The translations under genes and the position numbers were made by a program. The notes beneath the pieces were generated by a model. It did not search any database. It had not been told where the DNA came from and saw only the letters and a list, made by a program, of their open reading frames with translations. A stretch of 64,000 nucleotides of DNA from Camillea tinctor (lineage: Eukaryota; Ascomycota; Sordariomycetes; Xylariales; Xylariaceae). This document shows positions 24,447 through 35,406 of this stretch, piece by piece (within the stretch, counting starts at the first letter, position 1; the number at the start of each line of letters is the position of its first letter). Location of the stretch: assembly GCA_022578605.1 (NCBI GenBank), contig MU394128.1, forward strand, positions 118,191 to 182,190, read 5' to 3'.

Positions 24447-27073
24447 GGAGACTACCAATACACTACGATAACGGGAGCCGGCCTTGGAACGATCTATTTC
24501 CACAGAGGAGGGTACAAGGTTATAGACTACCGAATATAGTACCTATTAAAACGTGGTATGCGGCCATAGATTCTCTGTTACAAAGGGGCAAGTATCTGTG
24601 GTTGGCTTAAATATGTATAATAACAGAAATACTGACAAGGCGATGATAGGTAGCTGATCCTTCGTCGTTCTAGGAACCGGGGGCTAAGAGCTATCCATAT
24701 AGGTTATCAGATGTCTTAGCAATCCCCGAAGACCTATACTCCTACTCACGATCTCTTGACCTTACTCTATTCACCACTAAGTTGGCTGTAGGATGTGACA
24801 GCCAGGGATTCTTAGTCAACCCCACTACACTACACAAGGCCAGCTTCCTTCCCCTCCCACTTCCTCGAAAAGGGTATTGACCTGGGATACTAAGCTTGCC
24901 TGCTTAATATCTTACATTTTTATTCCTTGCTTCTACTCAGGACTAAGCCATAATGTTCATTCAGTAGCATATGGCCTAGTTTACGACGTGTATGCAGTGA
25001 CTAGTTCTTACATTGTGCAACTTTATTTTGTGTTAAGCAGTTAACCGGCGTAGTTGTATAATAACTCGGGATACCTTCGGAATTCATCCACCTACTTCCT
25101 TACGAAAACACTTCTGCTGGCTAGAGCAGAGTTTTCAATATTCAGGAGGTATTCTCACTCTCTGTGCTATCAAAGAAAAGCATGTGTCTCGAAACTAAAC
25201 AAAAGGATTGATCCACAATGATGGATATGCAATATCGAAGTTGGAGCTCAATATTATAGGCTGCTGTGCAGCCATTGCCACGGTGGTCAGCAAGGCAATG
25301 TCACTAATGTGATGTTGCCTGCCTAGTCTATCACGGTGATAATACGATGGTTTTCCGTGGACAATCGGAAGTTGGAGCCAAGGTAGGAGTTGACGAGGCT
25401 TATAGGAATAAATCTCTCTTCTTGGAACGAACGCCACAACCCAGACCTATTGAAGCCGTACATTTTGGCCGGTCAAGTCTGCATCTGCTTTGACGTCCTA
25501 ACCCACTCTTGTAACTCCAAGATAAGGCGGAGCTAGACAATTGGTACCGTGCATTCCTTGATTCAGGCTAGTGTCCCCTATTCGCGCAGCTCTATGTTAT
25601 GGGGAGGGCGTGAGCATGTATTCTTAAGCATGTCAGCGTCGTTATTTCTGGAATCAACTGTACGGGGTTGGCATCCGTATGGACTTCATTGTCTCTCTCC
25701 GGTTGTTTTCTGTGACTACATTTTGTTTCTTTGATATGTATGCGTGAAGCTGCTATTCTAATGCTTATAGACGTCCGTTTCTGTCCCACGTAACCCAAGA
25801 TACTGATGGATATAGAGTACTACACGTGAGCTCTTGGGTAGCTTCGACGCTGCATTACTATACAATATGAGGTATGTAAGACCAATGATCCAGACTAATA
25901 AGGAAGCCCCTGCGGAGAATGTAGTTGTTTTCAGGATGGGCCACGTGGGGAATCAGAGCCAAGGACTAGCTGGGCGGCTGGATCTCACATAAGACCCTTG
26001 CTTTCCCCGTCAAAAGCGCTTGCTGATTCCTTTCGCCTCGGGTCTGGAACGAGGATCAGGGTCCTCCGCAGACTGAACTTGACGCAATGGTAATCACGTA
26101 ATTATTGCGCGAGGAGCTAAGCTTATAGAGATTTCCTCGCTTCCAACGCCTCTTACCTAAGTAGAAACCGTTCACTTATTTCCTAGCTTCTCATACCCTT
26201 CTATTGGCGACTCTCGTGTTCTTTCATGAGTGCGTACAACGCTCACTTGAATTCCAGACTTCAGTATTCCTAAAGAACCCCCGCCTATAGCATATTAAAA
26301 CAACAGGTTCGCCGTCTATACTTATATCTAAACGAAGGAGGGAATGAGGGCATCATATACGCATGTTGGGTGCAAAAGATACGCATGTGGATGCAAGTAA
26401 GCAATATCGACCGTATTATATTCCAAATACAACCAACAGGATGCAAGTAATGCACGAAAACCTGATCTTCAGATTAACCGCACCATTGGCCAATAACTAG
26501 CGAATAATTCGGAGGCTTTGCAGGCCTGTGCCTAACTGTGCCTCTTTTCTATCCAACGTTGCAATTTTGGCTTGCCTGAAGCGTCTCGGAGACTTTTGAT
26601 GACCCTATGGCTTGAAAGGACTGTTAGAGAAGCCCTCAGAAACGGCAGCCATTGTGGCTAATAAGGGATAGTCAAACATCCTCCAATAAGCATCCCCCTT
26701 TCGGAGACTTGTTCAATAGTCTTTTGTTTCTTTTCTATATTCGCAGCCGCTATGGATTCTCCCGAGTTTGTGCTACGCCGGGAGGATGCATTCCTCCGGC
26801 TTTGGCTTCGGAGCGAAGCCATAACAAGCTACACACAGCTAGAAATATCGGCTGTCCGTTCTTACATCTAGTAAATCAATCATAATGGTGTTGTCGTTTC
26901 TATACTAGAAAATCTTCTGAACTAATACATCCAAACAGACTTCTCCCCGTTTTATATTTGTTCTTGTATCTCTTATCTACGTACCTAGTGTGCTTATACA
27001 CCATCCCTTGCCTCCCTTTTTTTTTTTTGCTTGTGCTTAATATTTCATCGTTAGGCTGGTGTGAGGAGCAGCC
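24447..27073. other. Long intergenic region inside the cluster, no gene seen
   Basis: About 2.6 kb between the regulator and the DHA2 pump. Open frames at 25195-25437, 25549-25734 and 26652-26885 are short and carry no family motif. No tRNA, transposase remnant or clear repeat was recognised. It probably holds the promoters of the two flanking genes, which point away from each other. Confidence 0.45.
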
Positions 27074-28970
27074 ATGGGTCTTCAAGATGAGGATCGTAGA
27101 GACCAGCCTGAAGAGGTCGCGCAGGGCATAGAAAGTGGCAGCACCGAGTCTGCGGACTTGGGGCCACCAAAGAAAAAGTTCAACCAGAGCAAACGATTTT
27201 GGGCCATCATGGCTACACTCTCCATCACTAGTATTCTCAGTGCTCTAGAAAACACCGTTGTGACGACAGCGCTGCCCTTTATCACTGAGCAACTAGACCT
27301 GGGTGATAACTACGTTTGGGTAACCAACGTCTTCTTTCTGACTGGGTAGGATATCGCTTTTAACAATGAGACACACTATAGACGATATAACACTAACTCG
27401 ATTATTTAGGGCCGCCTTTCAACCATTCTTCGGCCAACTAGCGAATATTTTTGGCCGGCGATATGTCACTCTGGCTATCGTTGCATTCTTCACCCTTGGT
27501 AGTGGTATATGCGGTGGCGCAAACAATGCAGCCACGCTTATTGCCGGCCGCGCAGTCCAAGGCATAGGCGCCGGTGGCATCAACATTATCATCGATGTCA
27601 TTGTCTCGGATCTAGTGCCCCTGCGAGAACGCGGGAATTACACGGCTATCGTGCTTCTCGTCTACACAGTCGGGACTGCACTGGGCCCTTGGGTTGGGGG
27701 CGTTATCGTGGCAAACACAACATGGCGTTGGGTATTCTGGATTAACCTTCCTGTAAGTCTCGCCGTCATATCGTCCATACATCCATTCCCACCCTCATAG
27801 CTGCTGGCGGTTTCTGAACGTCTTGATATTAGGTCGGTGGTACAGCGTTGATTATGATCTTCCTTTTCCTCCAGGTGGGGTACAATAAGGAAATGTCGTT
27901 CATGGAGAAGATGAAACGCATCGATTACTGGGGAAACCTCATACTGGTCGGCGCTACTGTCTCGGTGCTCTATGCGCTTACATATGGTGGTACGAGATAC
28001 TCATGGTCGTCAGCAAATGTCATCACACCCTTGATTATTGGTTTGTTCGGCCTGGGCTTCTTCGTGTGGTTTGAGACAACCAAGTGGGTAAAGGAGCCCG
28101 TTGTACCGTCACGTCTGTTTTCGAACCGGACATCAATTACTATTTTCGCCGTCACCTTCCTGAATTCAGGTGAGTACCTACTACCATGATCTTGTATTAG
28201 ATCCTGTATCAATGAAGTATATAATTCTAACGTTCAGACCTGGTCTAGCCCTACTGTACTGGGTTCTTTTCTTCCTGCCAGTTTATTTTCAAGCAGTCCT
28301 TGGTTCATCCGCATCAAGAGCCGGCGTTCAGATACTGCCGTCAGTGTTGATTGCGATCCCCGGTGCAATCTTCTCTGTGCTTCTTCTTGCGAAGTTCGGG
28401 AAGTATAAGCCGCTTCACCTAATTGGTTTTGCCGTTTGCACAATCGGCTTAGGATTATTCACTCTGTTTAATCCGCAAACCACGACCGCGGAATGGGTCA
28501 TATTCCAGGCCATTACGGCAGCAGGCTCTGGGTTTGTGCTCAATACGCTTTTGCCATCCATCCAAGCTCAGTTCGAGGAAAAGGACCAGGCTGCCACAAC
28601 TGCAGCTTGGTCATTCATGCGTGCATTCGGGAGCATCTGGGGCGTTGCAATCCCTGCCGCCATTTTCAACAACCGATTCTCAGAGTTACAAGGGGCGATA
28701 ACTGACCCACAAGTACGAGAGATGTTCAGTGGCGGCGGCGTGGCTTACGAGCGTGCCCAAGCGTCGTTTATCTGGTCCTTCCCCTCTCCTATTCGAGAAG
28801 AAGTGATTTCTGTCTACAGCGGCGCATTACAGCGCGTGTGGCAAATCTCCATTATATTTTCCGGGCTTTCATTCTTCCTGGTCTTTATTGAGAAGCAAGT
28901 GAAACTTCGAACAAATCTAGAGACAGAATTCGGCATCGAAAGCAAACCTAAGAAGGACAGCAAAGTGTGA
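27074..28970 (+). CDS. MFS drug:H+ antiporter, DHA2 (14-TM) family; likely product exporter
   Basis: Four exons (27074-27345, 27410-27752, 27833-28169, 28249-28970) give 1674 bases, 557 residues. After a charged cytosolic N-terminus come ALENTVVTTALPFI (TM1), QPFFGQLANIFGRRY (MFS motif A), AGRAVQGIGAGGINII, GTALGPWVGGVIV (motif C of antiporters), and TWRWVFWINLP. The third intron joins at NS/ALLYWVLFFLPVYFQA; a nearer acceptor at 28236 would break the frame. This architecture is that of 14-TM toxin and drug efflux pumps that are common in secondary-metabolite clusters. It most likely exports the PKS-NRPS product and gives self-protection. Substrate is inferred from position. Confidence 0.93.
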
Positions 28971-29497
28971 TTAGTTTAGTAAAAATGGGCAGGAGACAAT
29001 ATGAAGTGTCTTGGCTTTTCCGGGCTTATATCTCAGCATGAGTAACAGCGGGAGGCGTTGGGTGCATTAATTCTTCCGTCAGCATATAGACGTTTCGATA
29101 TACTAAAATTTGTAATTTAGCAATAGTGGTAAAAAGGGTTCTTCGTATACTTCATCTATGATGGATAGTTAGAAGAGAATAAAAATAAAAACTCATATAA
29201 GGTTATTTACTGCCGAGAACAAAAAATTGTGAAATACAAGTCCAAGATACAGTGAGAGAAAGCGAGGATGGACTTATATATTTGTCAGATGTAAACACTA
29301 TGTAAGACTGAATAGTGTGGGAACGATCATTATTATTCGAGTACATAAACAAACTTCAGCATAATCTTTTTGCCAATATTTGCAAACTAGAAGCAGTAAG
29401 ACAGATAGAAATATTATTCCTTCATCATCCTTCATCAAGCCAGTATTATTACATCAATTTTTGTTGGGGTAAAATAGCCACTATACACATAATAAAA

Positions 29498-30757
29498 TCA
29501 GATCTGGGGAATCCTAACAATCAACTTCTTCCCTTTCACTCGACCACCCCGCAATGTCTGCAGCCCATCCAAAATACCCTGCCAGCCCCCTTGCACCTCC
29601 TCAGCTGGGTGACTGCTCAGCAGCCCTTGATCTAGCAACTGCTGAACTTCGGCAGCTGCTTCGATTCCCAGCACATGCCTATCCTCCCGGGCGGGCCTAG
29701 TATATTCGGAGCCCTCACCCAAGTCTACAGCTACACCTGTAGTCTCGTAGGCCATTACAACAGCAGCACGCACAGCCCGGCGCGTGTGCCAGGCCTCCGG
29801 GAATGCTTCGAGACACGCGTAGTTCCCGCCCCGCCGGGACAAGGCCCCGAAGCACGTGGGCACCGACTCGGCATCAGTTATACAGTCCAGTGCGTGGCGG
29901 ATGGGGACTCCCGCCGCATCTTGTATGTCCCGGGCACAGGAGGTGGAGAGATATGACACAGTGCGGTAGGCGCCATATTTACGGGCTAACGCCGCAGAGG
30001 CAGGAGATGCGACTGCTATAGGTGTATATCCGGATCTGTAAGTGCGTGAGTGGCGACTCTCAAACCTTTCTCGTATACTCCGATCAATGGGGAGAGTGGG
30101 AATTTGACGCGGATAAGGAGGATAAGGGTATCAAGAATACACTAAGCAGACCACTTACGCTTTAAGCAGTTGACAAGCCATAGTACCCGTAGCTGTGGCT
30201 CCTCCGTACACAATCACAGGAGCCGCTCCATCTTGAGCAGGCCTAGAAGGCCGTCCAGTCAGAGCCAGACTCTCCGAATCCCACAGAGCGAGCGCGGCCG
30301 TCTTCCAGCCCACTCCTCCGAGAGCTGCGGCCTGGATATCAGTCCAGTCGCTGGGAACGCGAAGGAGCTGTCGCGCATCGGCCACGACATATTGGGCGAA
30401 TGACCCTTCTAGGGGCAGCGCCGGGTTGTAAGCAAACACGTTACCGCAGACGCGCGTGCCGGGCTGGATCACCTGCACATCTGCGTGCGCAACCTCGACT
30501 ACGACGCCGCAGAAGTCGCAACCGGCAACACTGCCCGGCATAGGGAAGTGAGTCGGCATCTTGTGATCGGTGGGATTCAAGGCCACAGCCAGGACGCGGA
30601 TGAGTGCGTGGCCTGGGGGCGGAGATGGGATAGGTTCATGGCGCGAGATGGTAAGTGGGATGGTACTAGAGCCCTTGGAGGCAGCGTCACTCTCCTGGAC
30701 AACTGCGGTTTGGAACTGTCCCCGGACGGACGCATCGCTATTCTGAACGACTGTCAT
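29498..30757 (-). CDS. Trans-acting enoyl reductase (MDR family, LovC/ApdC-like)
   Basis: Two exons (30757-30159 and 30035-29498) give 1137 bases, 378 residues, the usual size of trans-ER partners. It is a medium-chain zinc-independent reductase: the substrate domain shows VLAVALNPTDHKMPTHFP and GSVAGCDFCGVVVE, and the NADPH site is VYGGATATGTMACQLLKA/SGYTPIAVASP across the intron. Enzymes of this group dock on fungal PKSs that lack an ER and reduce alpha,beta-double bonds at selected chain lengths. The synthase at 6216-19012 has no recognisable ER, so this is its expected partner. It closes the cluster, more than 10 kb from the synthase. Confidence 0.9.
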
Positions 30758-31429
30758 GTTGAGTATAGTGAATATGGTAGTGTTTCCTCTGAATTATGCC
30801 AGTGAAATCTAGAAAGTGATTTTAGAGACGGGGCGGATGTAGTAATTCTAATCTCAAGATTCGTTGACTTCCCGTCTTCATCGGCTGGTTCTTTCGCAAC
30901 GCTACACTCTACATTATCTCGGACTAATTCCTATTTCCTATTGATGTTCGTATACGCCACCGCGGTGATTTTGCCTCTATCTTCGTTTTACACTTTCCAA
31001 TTCCCCCGAAGCTGAGATGATTACTACGCTGGATGTTCGGATAGATATTCGGTAAGATTACCTATATACATGAGGGCTGCAAGTGAGATACACGAACATA
31101 AGCCTCATCCTTAAAGGAAGCTTTAATTAATTATAGCTTCCAGATTCTTCTTCTGTAGTCAAAAGACCCTGTCTCCATAACCGCGTAGTGGGTTTCATTC
31201 TACTGCATTCTCGCCACCCACAAAATCAAGAAAGAGCTCTCAATCTGTCAGTCCTCATTGTGTCTGGACCTGATGAGTTTCCCCGTGTTGCCTTGCGACC
31301 ATACTCCCCCTAGAACCTAAAGACTTTGATTTCTCGTAAGTTGCTGAATGACTCCAAAGAAAAATAACATCATCTGATCCCTAGTCGGCATAGTTTATAT
31401 TTACGACTTATCCGTGAGAACAGGGGAAC
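30758..31429. other. Intergenic, right border of cluster
   Basis: About 670 bp between two divergently oriented genes (trans-ER minus, 239-residue protein plus). No ORF, RNA gene or repeat was seen. Confidence 0.4.
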
Positions 31430-32491
31430 ATGGCAGCACCAAAAGGGATGAGCATTGGCACCTTGAATGGGGCGTTTGTCTTAGTACGTTGTCGCCATCT
31501 TACCTCTGTTGCCAAGAAGGAAAGGAGAGAAAAGTCAAAGTGTCAAGGGCATGCAGTCTCTAAACCAATTCACATACTAACAGGCAATTCCTATCTAGAA
31601 TAAAGACATTAGCGATCCCATGGATCCTATTTTCATAATTGTACGAGGAACCCCAATAACAACTCCTGCCTACCATTATCATGATTTAGGACTTCAAGTT
31701 AACCCCAAAACGCCGGGTTCAACAGCAAGGCATACCATACCCAGTGCGCAAGATCACCCAGATCGCCACCATACGCCTCGAGAAGGTCGTGAAGCCCTTG
31801 GATCCGAGCACCAAGTCCGATGTTGCGGCTCCTGCTACTACCAGCAGTCCACCACAACAACCCGTCACAGACCCGGAACACCCCGCCCCACTACAGCTCA
31901 CCATGACGTTCATCATGTCTCAGCTCGGACCCTTCGGCACCGGACCGCTCCGCGCCGTCGGCCTAGCCGCGGACCGGGTCGAGACGCGCGCGCGTAAGCC
32001 TACCTACCACCCCTATTCTCCCCTACCCCTTACCACCATCCCCTCCCCACCCAAGCCCTCGGTCATCCCAAACAGTACCTACACAGCCAAAACAAGTATT
32101 ATAAAGCCCGGTACCAATTAACCCTTACTCCGCAGTCGACGGTTCCGAATACACGACCAGCGAGCCGGTCATCGGTCCCAGCCGCGGACGGTGGTGGCTT
32201 ACTACCCCCGCGGGCATCGCGCAGGACCCGCAGCTCGACGCGTTCCACCGGGAGGGGCGGTGGGCGGATGGCGCACAGGTGCTGCGCATGTCGATCCGGA
32301 GCACGCGGGACAAGGACAAGGGGGCGTGGGCGGCGGAGCACGCGTGGGGGTTTGAGGAGGTCGGGGGAGGGGAGGGGTCGGATGTTCGCTACGTAGCGCG
32401 GATGAAGGCGTTTAGAGAGGTGAAGGGAAAGAAAGAAGAAGCGCACGCGAGGCTTGTGTATGATTATGTTGGGGCGCCGGGGAGTGGGTAG
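31430..32491 (+). CDS. Conserved fungal protein of unknown function (239 aa)
   Basis: Four exons (31430-31483, 31599-31640, 31726-31993, 32136-32491) give 720 bases, 239 residues. The start MAAPKGMSIGTLNGAFVL/NKDISDPMDPIF, the middle IPYPVRKITQIATIRLEK, and the end AEHAWGFEEV then ARLVYDYVGAP match my memory of a small soluble family widespread in Pezizomycotina, often described as lipocalin-like in shape and without an assigned role. There is no signal peptide or membrane segment. The stretch around residues 65-85 is Pro/Ser/Thr-rich and looks like a loop insertion. Some relatives lie near secondary-metabolite genes, but nothing here links it to the cluster beyond adjacency. The first two exons are very short and rest on splice signals plus family resemblance. 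Confidence 0.65.
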
Positions 32492-35406
32492 GTACCTATA
32501 GATAGGTTAGGTGTTCGGGGTTAGATATTGCGGTACATGATACTCCTCCTCCTACCTTTCTCTTTTATTACCTATTTCAAATTTTATCTATGAAAGGAAA
32601 TGTAGATAGTTCTAAGGATGTGGGCTTATATACGTATGTACCTATATCTAGAGATATTACCAGGTTTGGATGGTAAAACCCCATCATGGCATTGCTATTG
32701 AAATTATGTATACAGCTAGTAATAGAAACAGCCACAGTGATACAGCTACCTTTTTTCATTCTTTATTATTTCACTATATGGATATACTATATTTATATGC
32801 ATTACTAATAGTTATACAGCATAATCTATAAGAACCTTGGCAATACCATATTTCGCCGTATTCCTAAAAGAAATTCCCTTGCTGAAAGTATATTACCACA
32901 CCTTTGGCTTCCCCCCCTTTTAGGTCTATCTACCCAATTTCAACTTCCAGCCCAGTCGTAGAGTATAATTGGCGCTCACCAATGAGGTGGTGTGAGGTGA
33001 GTGGTCATCTAGATAGAGAACCAATATATAACTTTCTTCGTTCGTCACTTGCCTCTTTCTCTGTTCCCAATACCCAAATAGATGAATGGATGTGACACAT
33101 AATCCGGTTAACCCGAAAAGCTGATAGTAGCCATTCCTCTCAATATACCTAGGTAAGTATATTCTATGTATTACTTATATTATATCCAGCCCGAGAAAAT
33201 GGCTTGAAAGGGGGTGGCAACAGATCGACGCACCATCCTAGCCTTGCCAAGTACATACCTACTATGCTTAATCTCTATGAAATACGACTCTAACTTTCGA
33301 GAACAATATATTTATGTTCAATTGGGCGACTGATACATTAATTAAGTCCATATCCATTTCGAATTTCGCCGCCTTTACCTTCTATACCCGTCTATACTAA
33401 ATCACCCCATTTGTTGAAGTATAAGCCCTAATAAGCTACGACGCTTAATCATCTTTTACTATTCATTTCATCATCATTCTCCTCAGCCCATTCGATGTTG
33501 AGCCATAGATTCGTCGAAAACTCATTATCCAATACCTTAAACCCACTGCCGTACAACCCATAAGTCTACACAGCAATCCTTGTCTCCTTTGTAGCCCCAA
33601 ATAGACCCTAGACTTAGAAACAGAGTCAACGTATTATGTGCTAATTACAAATCTACCTACCTACCTAGATATCTTCCCTGCCATTTCCATTTCCTAAGGA
33701 TCAGAGGTCGATCATCTCATAAGTACCTACCTCCTCAAGGCGCTGCCACCTCCCTTTACTGTGAATCTATATGCATGCGTACTAGTAAATAGGCGTCTGG
33801 CTTACTAAGTAGCTATTTTTACTTTATATTTGGTTCTCCTCATTACGTACCTAACCTAGGTACTTACGTCGGTAGGTTAGGTATGCTACCACACAAAGAG
33901 CCTCGGAAATCCGTCCAATCTCTCACAGCCTAGCTTTGTTCCCTTGCTGGCCTAATTGGCCTTTTTTAGACAAAGCCCAACATTCCCATGCCCCTCCTCG
34001 GTTTCGTTGGTTGCCCAAGGGCTCGATCGTATTAGGTTGGTGTAACCTGGGCATGTAGGCTGGGTAGCTAGAAAGGCTAGCAATATGTGACTTATATAGT
34101 AGGAAGAGGTACACAATAAGTCGACGGGATGTTAGAATATTATCGAAAGCTCTAGCTAAGGGTTTGGTCATCCTTAATGAGAAGCCCCCGATCGTATAGT
34201 GCAGTATATGAAAAAGCACCAACGACCCTAACCTAGTAAGCAGCCCCGAGGCTATTTCTGTCCTTCTTTAAGCAGTCTGGTAGCAGTAAGTAGTATAAAA
34301 AGAAGACAAGAATCATGGGCCATTGTAAAAAAATACGTCCTTACTTGACTTAGGCCTAGATCTAAGCAAGCCAGTGAACTTTGTGCTTCCCAAAGGACTC
34401 ATCCTCAAATTTGCCTTGTTTTTCCTTGCCTTTCTCGTATGATATAGGTATACAGACGTCTATTCTTAGATACGTACGTAGTAAAAGCCGAGATCGAACC
34501 GCCAACTTCTTAGTGCAATACTAATGAAGGTATACATGTACTAAGTAAGCTAATTCTTTCAATATGAGGGCATCTACACAAGCACGAACCGGGCTTATAG
34601 ATGTAGTGAAAGCGAACGATTATAGCTCTTCGGCTATCAGCCCATATATACTAACCTAGGTCCGCACAACATATCTCTTTCCTTTTTTCGGGTGTCTGCT
34701 TGATTTTCATTGTTCAATACGTTACCGAGGTACGACTATGTAAGGCATGTAAAATGCCACTAAGTAGAACAAAGCAGAAGCTAGAAAGGGGTCGGGAGCC
34801 GGATTCTAGTTGAGCAATCAATGGCCGGCCATGTTCACTACTCTGTGCCAAGCCAGTGGGGCCGACAAAAGGGATAGTTCTAGTATTTCTTTTCTAATAT
34901 ATATATACCCACCGTCACTTAAAAGTCATTCCTGTTGATAGCCCCGGTAGGTGGTGGCTGTTAGTATATCGACAGCATAAGGCTATGTGTTCAGTTCATT
35001 AGGCAGCGCTCGCCTATGGTCGTCTGGCCCTCTCCTATCTCTGCGGTATATCACGAGAACTAGCTTGTGTGCCGGCTATATCAGCAAGCCAAGACATTTC
35101 CTTCATTAATCTACGACGTCACAACAGCAGCCTATATACGAACCGGGTTTTTGACTCGTCGTTCGATTCGTTTACGCAATAGAAAAAGGCTATGTTTACG
35201 GCAGTCAGTCAGTGAATTCAGTCGGTGCAATTGAACGAGCAAAAGGGTGGCGAACGGAAGGCTTAGGTACCAACCAAGCCAAGAACACCTTGCTGCAGAC
35301 TCCCGATTCGAGTGACCTCTTTTCAACTTGGACACTTCTTATCTATCCACACGAGAGATAGAGAGTGATAATTGTGATATAGAACCAAGCACTCTTGCTA
35401 CCTACA
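32492..35406. other. AT-rich intergenic region, no gene seen
   Basis: About 2.9 kb with dense short words of the CCTA/TAGG type (for example around 33650-33880) and no frame longer than about 100 codons. No transposon ends or RNA gene were recognised. Confidence 0.45.

Noticed and set aside
28170..28248. Acceptor at 28236 for the last DHA2 intron
   Set aside because: It gives the wrong phase and an immediate stop; the acceptor at 28248 keeps frame and restores the FFLPVYFQ helix.
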